Below are positions 23,308 through 32,538 of a DNA stretch of 64,000 nucleotides, piece by piece. The notes beneath the pieces were generated by a model. That model did not search any database. It saw only the letters and a list, made by a program, of their open reading frames with translations, and had not been told where the DNA came from. Numbering within the stretch: position 1 is the stretch's first letter; each line of letters opens with the position of its first letter. This stretch comes from DATFVA01 sp963811905 (lineage in GTDB: Bacteria; Bacteroidota; Ignavibacteria; Ignavibacteriales; Ignavibacteriaceae): contig CAWETK010000021.1 of the NCBI GenBank assembly GCA_963811905.1, positions 124,001 to 188,000 of the forward strand, given 5' to 3'. A program made the translations under genes and the position numbers.

Positions 23308-23736
23308 ATGAACACTCTGAAACGAAAAAATATAGATTACCTGATCGAACAATTCTGGAAGAACGGGTACCTGACAGTCAGCCGGAAATTCGGTACATAC
23401 CTGCCGGAACCTGAAAAGATCGGCGGCTTTGATGTGGATATCATCGCCAAACAGGGGAAAGACTACGCCTTGGGAATTACCATATCTGAAGATGATTTCA
23501 AGGACCCGCAGCTGCTAGACAGGATATCCTATCTTGCAACAAGACGTACAAAATTTACTCAAAAGAAGGTTCTGCTTTATATCGGTGTTCCCGATGAGCA
23601 TATTCTTCTTGCAAAAGGATTAATTGATTCACTATCAAATGAAATCAAAGCTAATATCAGGTTATTTAATATAGTGGATAGATCGCTTCCGCAGTTAGAC
23701 CGTTCACGTAAAACCCGTAGAGTTCCCATTTCCTGA
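23308..23736 (+). CDS. Restriction-endonuclease-fold-like protein in the lexA operon
   Basis: This 142-residue protein follows the WYL-like gene by 13 bp with AAGGAGG in front. The layout (E-x-x-W/F-x-x-x-G-Y near residues 14-21, GGFDVDIIAKQGKDYALGI near 38-56, then helices and a late strand KKVLLYIGVPDEHI) resembles PD-(D/E)xK nuclease-fold proteins such as Mrr/UPF0102 types. However, the expected E-x-K after the D strand reads GIT, so the catalytic site may be altered or absent. It may bind DNA without cutting. The placement after lexA suggests SOS expression. No family name is assigned. Confidence 0.6.
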   Translation: MNTLKRKNIDYLIEQFWKNGYLTVSRKFGTYLPEPEKIGGFDVDIIAKQGKDYALGITISEDDFKDPQLLDRISYLATRRTKFTQKKVLLYIGVPDEHILLAKGLIDSLSNEIKANIRLFNIVDRSLPQLDRSRKTRRVPIS

Positions 23737-23849
23737 TTAACCGTCCTGCAGTTCCCCGCTTTACGGACTAACCTTTTTTTGCCTTTTATTAATTTACCTG
23801 CACCGTATATTTGCATGCGAAAACCCCGTGGTAAGACTGTTTGTCTACC

Positions 23850-23878
23850 TTGACATTCAGAGGGGTTAGGGTTAATTT
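23850..23878 (+). promoter_or_regulatory. Sigma-70 promoter of the uppS-bamA envelope operon
   Basis: TTGACA (23850-23855) and TAATTT (23873-23878) are 17 bp apart, about 30 bp before the TTG start of uppS. The form is the same as the lexA and prs promoters in this window. Confidence 0.65.
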
Positions 23879-23908
23879 TACACGCTTAATCAATTTTTAG
23901 GACGGAAT

Positions 23909-24727
23909 TTGGTCAGACATACCGAACAAGATGAAAAACTTCAGCAGGACTTAAAAAATTCAGGTGAAATTCCGGTTCATATAGCAATAATAATGGATGG
24001 AAACGGCAGGTGGGCACGCAAAAAAGGATTGCCGAGAGCTGCCGGTCATAAACGGGGTGTTGATACCGTCAGGGATATAGTTGAAGCATGTGCACAGATA
24101 GGGGTAAAGTATCTTACCCTCTATACATTTTCAACTGAAAACTGGAAAAGACCAAAAGATGAAGTCTCTACCCTTATGAGACTACTACTGAAGAGTCTGA
24201 AAGACCGTACAGATGAACTGATGGAAAACGATATCAAGCTTACTACAATCGGCGATATCGAATCTCTTCCTGCAGAAGTATGTCACAGGCTGAAAGAGGA
24301 TATTAAACGAACGGCAAAAAATAAAAAGATGACATTAAACCTTGCCCTAAGCTACAGCGGCAGATGGGAAATCCTTGAGGGCATCAAAAAAATTGCCGAA
24401 AAAGTTTCAGCAAATGAACTATCATTAAATGAAATAAACGAAGAGACATTTTCCGGTTTTCTGACCACTCAGAATATGCCTGATCCTGATTTACTGATAA
24501 GAACAAGCGGGGAATTCAGAGTAAGTAATTTTCTTCTATGGCAGATCGCCTATACCGAATTTTACATTACCGAAGTTTTCTGGCCTGATTTTAAAAGGGT
24601 ACATCTCTATGACGCAGTAAAAAGTTTTCAGAAAAGAGAACGCAGATTCGGTAAAGTAAGTGAACAAATAAAAAAGAATGATAAAGGCTTAAAGAATGTC
24701 TCAACCCTTCCCAAAGAAACTGTTTAA
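23909..24727 (+). CDS. uppS: Undecaprenyl diphosphate synthase
   Basis: UppS is a cis-prenyltransferase that adds isopentenyl units to farnesyl diphosphate to make the C55 lipid carrier for peptidoglycan and LPS. The 272-residue protein starts at a TTG preceded by AGGACGGAA. The catalytic Asp30 is in IIMDGNGRWARKKG. The substrate-binding YTFSTENWKRP and the C-terminal signature DLLIRTSGEFRVSNFLLWQ are intact. It overlaps bamA by 32 bp, opening the envelope operon. Confidence 0.93.
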   Translation: MVRHTEQDEKLQQDLKNSGEIPVHIAIIMDGNGRWARKKGLPRAAGHKRGVDTVRDIVEACAQIGVKYLTLYTFSTENWKRPKDEVSTLMRLLLKSLKDRTDELMENDIKLTTIGDIESLPAEVCHRLKEDIKRTAKNKKMTLNLALSYSGRWEILEGIKKIAEKVSANELSLNEINEETFSGFLTTQNMPDPDLLIRTSGEFRVSNFLLWQIAYTEFYITEVFWPDFKRVHLYDAVKSFQKRERRFGKVSEQIKKNDKGLKNVSTLPKETV

Positions 24728-27200
24728 ATATTCATACCTTATATTCATTGTGCTCCTGGGATGCGGTTACCTGAATGCACAAACCCAGCCGAAAGTTTAC
24801 AAAGTGCTTGGTATTTCTGTTGAGGGGAACAAATCTGCCGATGCAAGCACGATAATTGCCAATAGCGGATTAAAGGTCGGGGATGAAATACAGGTGCCCG
24901 GCGATCAGACTATGAATGCAATCAAGCAATTATGGTCGCTGAATATTTTTTCAAATATTGATATTGAAATTGAAAAACAATTGGACAACGGAGTCTTTCT
25001 TTTAATTAAGGTAGAAGAATATCCCCGTTTTGAAAAGCTAGTGATTGAGGGGAATGATGAGATTGATGCCGATGATATAGAGAAAAAATCGGATTTTATC
25101 CGGGGACAGATACTGAAGCCCCAGGAGGTAACAAACTTTGAACAACGCGTTCTTAAGCAATATGCTGACGAGGGGTACCTGAATGCAAAAGTTCATACGG
25201 AAAGATTTGATTATTTCCAGGCAGATACGACAGAGGATGAAGTCGTCGTAACATGGAGAAACGAGAAGGATTTATCCGATGAGTACCAGGTTAATTATCC
25301 TAAAAGTGAAATAACTTATTCGGATCTGGTATCAAGGATAAAAGAGAGAATACTACTCAAACTCGTTGTTGAAGAGGGAGAGGAAGTAACTGTAAGGAAG
25401 ATAGAATTTACCGGTAATCATGCTTTTGATGATTCCGATCTGCGCGGTGCAATGGATAAGACGGAAGAATCAGAATGGTGGAAGTTCTGGAGCAGCGCAC
25501 AGTTCCATCCTGATAAATACCAGGATGATAAGGACCTCATCGTTAAATTTTACCAGAAGAACGGCTATAGGGATGCGGAAATAGTTTCGGATTCCCTTAT
25601 CTATTATAATGATAATAAAGATCTTGAAATACTGATTAATGTTTATGAAGGTCCCCAGTATAAAGTCAGAAACATTACCTTTACCGGGAATACTGTTTTT
25701 CCTGATGCTGTGCTGAGGCAGAGACTCGACTTTGCGAAGGGCGATGTTTATGATTATGAGAAATTTCAGAAAAATCTCCATGGAAATGAAAAACAGTCAG
25801 ATCTCTCCTCCTTGTACCTTGATAACGGCTATCTGACCTATAACGTACAGGCAACCGAACAGAAAGTACCTCCTGATTCTATGGACATAGCAATCCGTAT
25901 TGAAGAGAGAAACCAGTTCCGGGTAGGTAAAGTTGATATTACAGGAAACGATAAAACCAAAGACAAAGTAATAAGGAGAGAACTCTATACAGTTCCCGGT
26001 GATTATTTTAACCGCGGCTTATTGTTAAGAAGTATCCAGCAGCTTGCAAACCTGCAGTATTTTAATGTGGAAAAACTTTATGGTCCCCAGGCAATTGATT
26101 ATTCACTTGCCAATGACAGTACTGTAAATGTTGTATTCGACGTTGAAGAAAAATCAAGTGACTATCTTAATGCCTCTGTCGGTTACAGCGGTAGTTTCGG
26201 ATTCAGCGGATCAGTAGGAATAACGCTGACGAACTTTTCTATAGCCGAACCTTTTCAGCTTGGCGGGGGACAAATATTAAGTTTCAACTGGCAGTTCGGG
26301 GTAGGTAGTCTCTACCGTACTTTCACACTCGGTTTTACGGAACCCTGGTTTATGGATACCCCTACTCTTGTGGGTGCTGAAGTTTTTGATACGCGCCAGG
26401 CATATATTTACGATTTACGGCAGTCAGGCGGAACATTAAAACTGGGCCGGCGGTTAAAATGGCCGGATGATTTCTTTTATATACAGGGACTGTTTAAGTT
26501 CCAGTATAATAACGTAATCAACGGCGGAAATTATTATGCTGAAGGACAATCGAGACAATATACCGTCGGTGCTACTATTTCCAGGAAGGATATAGATAAC
26601 CCGATATTCCCTTCGACAGGTTCTAATATTGCTCTCGATGGACAACTATCCGGAGGTCCTCTGCTGCCGGGTGATGTAGATTATTATAAGCTCGGCTTCA
26701 AGGCTGAATGGTATAAGAGACTGTTCAATTCAAACCGGCTCGTATTCTACTCGGTTGCCGATCTGGGCTACATAGAAGAAATAGTAAAAGGAACGCAGAT
26801 ACAGCCGTTTGAGTTCTTCTATATGGGAGGAAACGGACTTATTATTGCAACGTCTCCCTTAAGAGGATATGACGACAGAACAGTAGGACCGCGGAATTCG
26901 CAGGGTAATGTCATCGGAGGAAGAGTGATGACAAGGTATACCTCTGAATTAAGGTTTGCCGTTACGCTTGATCCGATTCCTCTTTACCTTATTGCTTTTG
27001 CCGAAGCCGGTAATGTGTGGGAGGATCTTAATAAAACCGATCCTTTTAATTTACGGCGTTCAGTCGGATTCGGAGCAAGGATCCTTATAAACCCTATCGG
27101 ACTTATAGGCTTTGACCTGGGTTACGGATTTGACAGGCAGGAAGTTGACGGGAAAGACCCGGCCTGGCTTTTTCATTTCCAGTTTGGCAGAGGATTTTAA
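24696..27200 (+). CDS. bamA: Outer-membrane assembly factor BamA
   Basis: BamA inserts beta-barrel proteins into the outer membrane. The 834-residue protein has a signal peptide (about residues 1-28) and five POTRA-like domains (about 35-440), several opening with the f-V-x-x-I-x-[FI]-x-G-N pattern (KVLGISVEGN, VRKIEFTGN, VRNITFTGN, VGKVDITGN). A C-terminal 16-strand Omp85 barrel follows (about 460-834), with the lid-loop signature PLRGYDDRTVGPRN (about residues 728-741) and terminal aromatic Phe (FQFGRGF). It starts inside the uppS coding end and is followed by two Skp genes. Confidence 0.94.
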   Translation: MSQPFPKKLFKYSYLIFIVLLGCGYLNAQTQPKVYKVLGISVEGNKSADASTIIANSGLKVGDEIQVPGDQTMNAIKQLWSLNIFSNIDIEIEKQLDNGVFLLIKVEEYPRFEKLVIEGNDEIDADDIEKKSDFIRGQILKPQEVTNFEQRVLKQYADEGYLNAKVHTERFDYFQADTTEDEVVVTWRNEKDLSDEYQVNYPKSEITYSDLVSRIKERILLKLVVEEGEEVTVRKIEFTGNHAFDDSDLRGAMDKTEESEWWKFWSSAQFHPDKYQDDKDLIVKFYQKNGYRDAEIVSDSLIYYNDNKDLEILINVYEGPQYKVRNITFTGNTVFPDAVLRQRLDFAKGDVYDYEKFQKNLHGNEKQSDLSSLYLDNGYLTYNVQATEQKVPPDSMDIAIRIEERNQFRVGKVDITGNDKTKDKVIRRELYTVPGDYFNRGLLLRSIQQLANLQYFNVEKLYGPQAIDYSLANDSTVNVVFDVEEKSSDYLNASVGYSGSFGFSGSVGITLTNFSIAEPFQLGGGQILSFNWQFGVGSLYRTFTLGFTEPWFMDTPTLVGAEVFDTRQAYIYDLRQSGGTLKLGRRLKWPDDFFYIQGLFKFQYNNVINGGNYYAEGQSRQYTVGATISRKDIDNPIFPSTGSNIALDGQLSGGPLLPGDVDYYKLGFKAEWYKRLFNSNRLVFYSVADLGYIEEIVKGTQIQPFEFFYMGGNGLIIATSPLRGYDDRTVGPRNSQGNVIGGRVMTRYTSELRFAVTLDPIPLYLIAFAEAGNVWEDLNKTDPFNLRRSVGFGARILINPIGLIGFDLGYGFDRQEVDGKDPAWLFHFQFGRGF

Positions 27201-27293
27201 AACGTAATACTAAATTTTATTGTAAATTGTATGACTGCTGTTAATATTTTTCGCACAATAATAATATTTTATTAAATAATCGAGGTAAAAGTA

Positions 27294-27824
27294 GTGAAAA
27301 AGTATCTTTTAGTTCTTTCAATTTTATTTCTAAGTGCAGTGGGTCTCATCCAGGCACAGACAAATCAAAAACTTGGTTATGTTGATTCACAGGTAATATT
27401 GACTCAATGGTCTGAGGCAATTAAAGCGCAGGGTGATCTTGATGCTCTTACCAACAAATGGTCAGCCCAGCTTGACAGTATGACCCAGGCCTATCAGCAG
27501 GCTGCGAATGATTATCAGAAGCAGGTAAATACAATGCCTGAAGATAAAAAGCTTTCGTCACAGCAGAAACTTGTACAGATGGAAAATGATATTATGACCT
27601 TCAGAAAAGATAAGTTTGCACAGGGCACCGGCGAGATATATAAGAAAAATGATGAGATTTTTGCTCCTATCAAATCGAAGATATATGATGCAATAGGTAA
27701 AGTTGCCAAAGAAGAGGGTATGAATTTTATTTTTGATAAGAGCGGCGATATAATACTGCTCTATGCTGACTCTGCTTTCGATGTCACTTATAAAGTGCTT
27801 GATAAGTTAAAAAGAGGAAGTTAA
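27294..27824 (+). CDS. OmpH/Skp family periplasmic chaperone (copy 1)
   Basis: This 176-residue exported chaperone has a signal peptide (about residues 1-22), the family start KLGYVDSQVIL, a long charged coiled-coil body (about 45-130) and the C-terminal strand part MNFIFDKSGDIILLYAD. Skp trimers hold unfolded barrel proteins for BamA. The start is GTG with GAGGTAAA before it. A second paralogue follows after a hairpin, so the pair is a local duplication. Confidence 0.88.
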   Translation: MKKYLLVLSILFLSAVGLIQAQTNQKLGYVDSQVILTQWSEAIKAQGDLDALTNKWSAQLDSMTQAYQQAANDYQKQVNTMPEDKKLSSQQKLVQMENDIMTFRKDKFAQGTGEIYKKNDEIFAPIKSKIYDAIGKVAKEEGMNFIFDKSGDIILLYADSAFDVTYKVLDKLKRGS

Positions 27825-27838
27825 GTTTCAAACTAAAT

Positions 27839-27883
27839 AACGGGATTGAGAGCAGTTCTTTTATTAAGAACTGTTTTCCCGTT
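27839..27883 (+). terminator. Nested hairpin between the two skp genes
   Basis: CAGTTCTT (27853-27860) pairs with AAGAACTG (27866-27873), enclosed by AACGGGA (27839-27845) with TCCCGTT (27877-27883). There is no strong T run. It may be an attenuator or processing site that tunes expression of downstream genes. Confidence 0.5.
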
Positions 27884-27916
27884 TCCAGTAACCAAAAAAA
27901 TTAGTTCGGAGTTTAT

Positions 27917-28435
27917 ATGAAAAGCTTTGGGATTATTCTCTCAGCATTTTTTTTAACGATTTCTATACCTTCCTTTGCTCAGCTTAAAATCGGTTATGTC
28001 GATTCAAACACGATAATGGATAACCTGCCGGATGCTCAGGATGCGAGACAGAAGCTTGACGCTCTTGTTAAAGAGTGGCAGGCCGAACTGAATAAAAAAG
28101 AAGCCGACTGGAAAGCTAAATATGATGATTATGAAAAAAGAAAGCTTATCATGACCGATCAGACCCGTACCGAAATGGAGGCTGAACTTACCAATATGGA
28201 AAAGGATATTTCCGACTACAGGGAAAAGAAATTCGGTAATAACGGCGAACTTTTTCAAAAGCAGGATGAATTGATGAAACCTGTACAGAATAAAATCTTC
28301 ACTGCAATACAAGGAATTGCACAGGATGAAGACCTCGATTTTGTATTTGACCGAAGCGGTGATGTTATGCTTTTATATGCCAAAGAAGAATACGATATTA
28401 CAAATAAAGTCCTCGATAAACTGAAACTCGAGTAA
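27917..28435 (+). CDS. OmpH/Skp family periplasmic chaperone (copy 2)
   Basis: This 172-residue paralogue of the preceding gene has a signal peptide (about residues 1-21, cut after SFAQ), start motif KIGYVDSNTIM, a charged coiled coil rich in Lys and Glu (about 45-125), and the ending LDFVFDRSGDVMLLYA. Its stop overlaps the lpxD ATG by one base (TAATG), so the two are coupled. Two Skp copies before lpxD are common in this phylum. Confidence 0.88.
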   Translation: MKSFGIILSAFFLTISIPSFAQLKIGYVDSNTIMDNLPDAQDARQKLDALVKEWQAELNKKEADWKAKYDDYEKRKLIMTDQTRTEMEAELTNMEKDISDYREKKFGNNGELFQKQDELMKPVQNKIFTAIQGIAQDEDLDFVFDRSGDVMLLYAKEEYDITNKVLDKLKLE

Positions 28436-29493
28436 TGAAGTTAAGTCTTAAAGACATTGCCGATTATATCGGCGGAGAATTAATAGGGGATGAAAAAGTT
28501 GAGATAGATAACCTGGCTAAAATCGAAGAGGCGAAACCCGGCGATCTTACATTCCTTTATCTTTCACATTATGAAAAATATTTTGCAGATACCAAAGCAT
28601 CTGCTCTGCTGGTAAAACCCGGGTTTGAAAAAACACGGAATGATATTTCCTATATAGAAGTGCCCGACCCGAATAAATCTTTCTTTAAACTGGTGCGGAA
28701 ATTTTTTCCCCCATCATACCCCCTTGAAGGAATTGACAAGACAGCATTTGTCCACACGGAAGCAAGTCTGGGAGAAAATGTTTCCGTCGGGAAGAATGTG
28801 GTGATATCCCGGGGATGCAGGATAGGGAACAATGCAAAGATCTTTCATAATACCGTGCTTCTGCAGGATGTTGAAATAGGCGACGACTGTTTAATATTCC
28901 CGAATGTGAGCATCAGGGAGAATTGTAAACTCGGAAGCCGTATTATAATTCATCCCGGGACTGTTATCGGCTCTGACGGCTTCGGATTTGAGCCGGATAA
29001 AGACGGAAAATTTCACAAAATCCCGCAGATCGGAAATGTTATTATTGAAGATGATGTTGAAATAGGTTCCAACGTCTCAATTGACCGGGCTTCAATAGGT
29101 TCAACGATAATAAAAAGCGGAGTAAAGATAGACAATCTGGTTCAGATTGCACACAATGTCTACATCGGTGAGGATACTATTATCTCTGCACAGGCAGGTA
29201 TTTCCGGAAGCACAAAAGTCGGAAGAAATTGTTTTATACTCGGACAGGTTGGATTAACCGGCCACATTGAGATTGCAGATGGTGTTATTCTTATTGCTCA
29301 GTCCGGTGTCTCAAAAAGTATTACTAAGGCAGGCACTTACTTCGGTTCTCCGGCAAAAGAAGTTAAGACAGCATTCAAACTTGAGTCCCATATCCGAAAT
29401 CTCCCCGAATATGTAAAGAAAATTTCTGAACTCGAAAAAGAACTTAAGAATCTGAAAACTCTGATCGATAAAAGCACTTCTGAGCGGCATTAA
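28435..29493 (+). CDS. lpxD: UDP-3-O-(3-hydroxyacyl)glucosamine N-acyltransferase LpxD
   Basis: LpxD adds the second 3-hydroxyacyl chain in lipid A synthesis. The 352-residue protein has the N-terminal uridine-binding domain (about residues 1-100), a left-handed beta-helix of hexapeptide repeats (about 105-315) and a C-terminal helix. The catalytic His lies in IAHNVYIGE (about residue 238). FGFEPDKDGKFHKIPQIGNV (about 183-202) is the typical substrate loop. It is coupled to the upstream skp by a TAATG overlap. Confidence 0.94.
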   Translation: MKLSLKDIADYIGGELIGDEKVEIDNLAKIEEAKPGDLTFLYLSHYEKYFADTKASALLVKPGFEKTRNDISYIEVPDPNKSFFKLVRKFFPPSYPLEGIDKTAFVHTEASLGENVSVGKNVVISRGCRIGNNAKIFHNTVLLQDVEIGDDCLIFPNVSIRENCKLGSRIIIHPGTVIGSDGFGFEPDKDGKFHKIPQIGNVIIEDDVEIGSNVSIDRASIGSTIIKSGVKIDNLVQIAHNVYIGEDTIISAQAGISGSTKVGRNCFILGQVGLTGHIEIADGVILIAQSGVSKSITKAGTYFGSPAKEVKTAFKLESHIRNLPEYVKKISELEKELKNLKTLIDKSTSERH

Positions 29494-29576
29494 CTTGAAA
29501 AACCCTTTATTGGATTTCAAAACTCATCTTGCTATTTTATTAACCGATTTTTAAAAACAAAATTCCGGACTTTTCA

Positions 29577-30995
29577 ATGCTAGAACAACAAAGAACGATT
29601 GCTAAAGAAGTTTCAATTTCTGGAATAGGTCTGCATACCGGCACTGAATGTACTATGACCTTTAAACCAGCTCCTGAAAACTATGGAGTTAAATTTGTGA
29701 GGGTTGATCTTAATGGTAACCCTGAGATCCCTGCAAATGCTGATTATGTTATCGATATATCGCGCGGAACTACCCTTGGTATAGGCGAAGCTAAGGTTCA
29801 TACGGTTGAACACGTGCTCGCAGCAATATACGGGCTCCAGATCGATAACCTGACCATAGAAATTGACGGAATTGAACCCCCTGTAGGCGACGGCAGTTCT
29901 CTCCCTTATGTGAATGAACTCTTAAGTGCAGGTTTTGTTCAGCAGGATGCACCCAAAGATTATCTTATTATTGACGAAACAGTAATGTATCATAATGATG
30001 AGAAACAAATCGATATTGTAGCACTCCCGCTCGACGGCTACCGCATTACGGTTATGGTAGATTATCAGAATCCTGCGCTCGGCAGCCAGCATACAGGCTT
30101 GTTTGACCTTGAAAAAGAATTTGTATCGGAATTTGCACCAGCCAGGACATTCTGTTTTTTGAGTGAAGTTGAAGAGTTGGCTGACCAGGGATTAATAAAA
30201 GGCGGCGATATCGATAACGCCGTTGTAATTATAGACCGTGATCTTGATGAAAACGGACTTGAAAAATTGCAGAAAAAAGTCGGTATTAAACAAAAAATCT
30301 CGTTGGGCTCAAATGGAATATTAAATAATAAGGAACTCCGTTTCAGGAATGAACCTGTAAGACATAAACTGCTTGACCTTATTGGTGACCTCGCATTGAT
30401 AGGAGCCCCTGTAAAGGCTCAGATCCTGGCTGCACGTCCGGGGCATAAGGCAAATGTTGAATTTGCTAAACAGGTAAGAAAGCTCTTTCAGCAGCGGAAG
30501 CTTGTTAAAAAATACCAGTTTGTGAAGAAAGAAGGTATTGTCTTCGATGCAAATGCAATCCAGAGAATATTACCGCACCGGTACCCTTTCCTGCTTGTAG
30601 ATAAGATAATTGAACTACAGATTGATAAAAAAGTAATTGGGGTCAAATCAGTTACGGTAAATGAACCTTTCTTCCAGGGACATTTTCCGGGACAGCCTAT
30701 TATGCCCGGTGTACTCATTATAGAATCAATGGCACAGACAGGCGGAATACTGCTTCTCAACTCATTCCCTGATCCTGAAAAGAAGCTTGTCCTGTTCATG
30801 CAGATAAATAACGCAAAATTCAGAAAACCGGTGTTCCCCGGGGATCAATTATATCTCGAAATAGTGCTTACTAACAAGAAAAGTAAAGTTGTCATGATGC
30901 AGGGGAAAGCATTTGTGAATGAAGTCCTTGTTGCTGAAGCAGACTTTATGGCAGGTATAGTTGATCGTGAATCAAACTTAAACTCGCAGGCTTAA
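29577..30995 (+). CDS. lpxC/fabZ: Bifunctional LpxC deacetylase / FabZ dehydratase fusion
   Basis: This 472-residue fusion has LpxC at the N-terminus (about residues 1-305): zinc ligands in TVEHVLAAIYG and RHKLLDLIGDLAL, substrate His in the RPGHKAN region. FabZ is at the C-terminus (about 320-465): HRYPFLLVDKI, then the active-site stretch GHFPGQPIMPGVLIIESMAQ. LpxC performs the committed step of lipid A synthesis, and FabZ dehydrates 3-hydroxyacyl-ACP for fatty-acid elongation. Both use 3-hydroxyacyl-ACP flux. The fusion is characteristic of Bacteroidota and Chlorobiota, which supports the taxonomic call. Confidence 0.95.
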   Translation: MLEQQRTIAKEVSISGIGLHTGTECTMTFKPAPENYGVKFVRVDLNGNPEIPANADYVIDISRGTTLGIGEAKVHTVEHVLAAIYGLQIDNLTIEIDGIEPPVGDGSSLPYVNELLSAGFVQQDAPKDYLIIDETVMYHNDEKQIDIVALPLDGYRITVMVDYQNPALGSQHTGLFDLEKEFVSEFAPARTFCFLSEVEELADQGLIKGGDIDNAVVIIDRDLDENGLEKLQKKVGIKQKISLGSNGILNNKELRFRNEPVRHKLLDLIGDLALIGAPVKAQILAARPGHKANVEFAKQVRKLFQQRKLVKKYQFVKKEGIVFDANAIQRILPHRYPFLLVDKIIELQIDKKVIGVKSVTVNEPFFQGHFPGQPIMPGVLIIESMAQTGGILLLNSFPDPEKKLVLFMQINNAKFRKPVFPGDQLYLEIVLTNKKSKVVMMQGKAFVNEVLVAEADFMAGIVDRESNLNSQA

Positions 30996-31006
30996 TTGTA
31001 AAAATT

Positions 31007-31783
31007 ATGGTTACCATACACCCTACCGCAATTGTCAGCAGTAAAGCAAAAATCGGCAATAATGTAAATATTTTGCCGTACACAATAATTGAGGATGATG
31101 TTGAAATAGGTGATGACTGTTCTGTGGGTCCTCACGCAGTAATATATAATGGTGCAAGGATCGGAAATAATGTCAGGATATACCAGGGCGCTTCAATAGC
31201 ACACGTACCGCAGGACTTTGGATACAAAAATGAAGAGACCTTTTTTTATGTAGGTGATAATACTATCATTCATGAATTCGTTACGCTTCACCGCGGCACT
31301 AAATCCACCGGCTTCTCAAGAGTAGGCAAAAATTGCATGCTGATGGCTTATTCGCACGTGGCTCATGATTGTACTGTTGGAGATAACTGCATTCTTGCTA
31401 ATGGCGTACAGATCGCGGGACATAGTATCCTGGAAGATTATGTCACCATCGGCGGGTTAACTCCTGTCCATCAGTTCTGTAAAGTCGGCCAGCACTCAAT
31501 GACTGGAGGAGGATTCCGGATAGTGCAGGATCTGCCCCCTTATATCCTTGCCGGTAATGAGCCCCTTCGATATTCCGGACTGAATATAATCGGTTTAAGA
31601 AGAAGAGGTTTTCAAACGGACGATATAAACGCTCTAAAAAAGGCATATTCAATTTTGTATGATAAGGCTTATAACGTCTCCCAGGCACGCGAAAAAATTA
31701 CTGCCGAGCTTGGCGAAAATAAATATGTTCAGACAGTCCTTGAATTTTTAAAGGACAGCAAAAGAGGAATCATCGGTAAATGA
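31007..31783 (+). CDS. lpxA: UDP-N-acetylglucosamine O-acyltransferase LpxA
   Basis: LpxA transfers the first 3-hydroxyacyl chain to UDP-GlcNAc, starting lipid A synthesis. This 258-residue protein is a left-handed beta-helix (about residues 1-185), with catalytic His in MAYSHVAHDCTVGDN (about residues 112-126), and a C-terminal helical part. GGFRIVQDLPPYILAGNEP (about 167-185) matches the family. It follows lpxC/fabZ by 11 bp, and its TGA overlaps the next ATG (ATGA). Confidence 0.95.
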   Translation: MVTIHPTAIVSSKAKIGNNVNILPYTIIEDDVEIGDDCSVGPHAVIYNGARIGNNVRIYQGASIAHVPQDFGYKNEETFFYVGDNTIIHEFVTLHRGTKSTGFSRVGKNCMLMAYSHVAHDCTVGDNCILANGVQIAGHSILEDYVTIGGLTPVHQFCKVGQHSMTGGGFRIVQDLPPYILAGNEPLRYSGLNIIGLRRRGFQTDDINALKKAYSILYDKAYNVSQAREKITAELGENKYVQTVLEFLKDSKRGIIGK

Positions 31784-32526
31784 GCTGGAGATACTTAAAT
31801 ACCGGTCAGAATACTGGCTCCTTTAATATGGAATTTGACCTTAATCTTGTGAAAGAAGCAGGTCGTGACTCTAATGTTCTTCGCCTCTACAGGTGGAAAC
31901 CTTACTGTATCTCACTCGGAGCCAACCAGGATATTTCCGGAATCAATAGCCTGAAAGCCGGATCGGATGGTATCGATATAGTCAAAAGACCTACCGGAGG
32001 ACGAGCAATCCTTCACTCAGAGGAACTGACCTATTCTGTTGTAATACCCCTGACCCCCGGGATCTCGCCAAGGCAGGTCTACCAGCAGATTAATATGGCT
32101 CTGATAGAGGGACTAAAGATTTATGATTCCTCGCTGACGGCACTTGAACTTGAAGGCATAATGCCTGATCTTCCTGCGTTCTACAAGAATAATTTAAGCG
32201 CTGCCTGCTTCGGTGTTCCTGCAAAAAGCGAAATAAAATATTCGGGAAAAAAAATTGTTGGAAGTGCCCAGAGAAAAATCGGAAACATACTTTTGCAGCA
32301 CGGTTCAATAATGTGCGGTAACTTTCATGTAAATTTGGCAGACTATCTGAATCTTGATGATGATGAAACCGCTTCTATAAAAGAAGAATTGAAAGACAGA
32401 ACCACTGAGCTTGAAACTATTCTGAATTATAAGACCGATTACACCAGGCTTGCAGAATCAGTTGCAGAGGGATTCGGGAAGTTCTTTGAAGTGCAGTTGA
32501 TAAGAGAAGAATTATTATTAAAATAG
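31780..32526 (+). CDS. Lipoate/octanoate ligase-transferase family protein (LipM-like)
   Basis: This 248-residue protein has the BPL_LplA_LipB fold. Lipoyl-substrate residues are in KRPTGGRAILHSEELTYS (about 69-86). A Cys lies in SAACFGVPAKSE (about 146), the position used by LipM-type octanoyltransferases, and a Lys in GKKIVGSAQRK (about 162) is the conserved binding residue. It probably moves octanoyl groups to lipoyl domains, or ligates lipoate. It overlaps lpxA by 4 bp, so it rides on the envelope operon. Confidence 0.82.
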   Translation: MSWRYLNTGQNTGSFNMEFDLNLVKEAGRDSNVLRLYRWKPYCISLGANQDISGINSLKAGSDGIDIVKRPTGGRAILHSEELTYSVVIPLTPGISPRQVYQQINMALIEGLKIYDSSLTALELEGIMPDLPAFYKNNLSAACFGVPAKSEIKYSGKKIVGSAQRKIGNILLQHGSIMCGNFHVNLADYLNLDDDETASIKEELKDRTTELETILNYKTDYTRLAESVAEGFGKFFEVQLIREELLLK

Positions 32527-32538
32527 TAAGTTGCTGAA

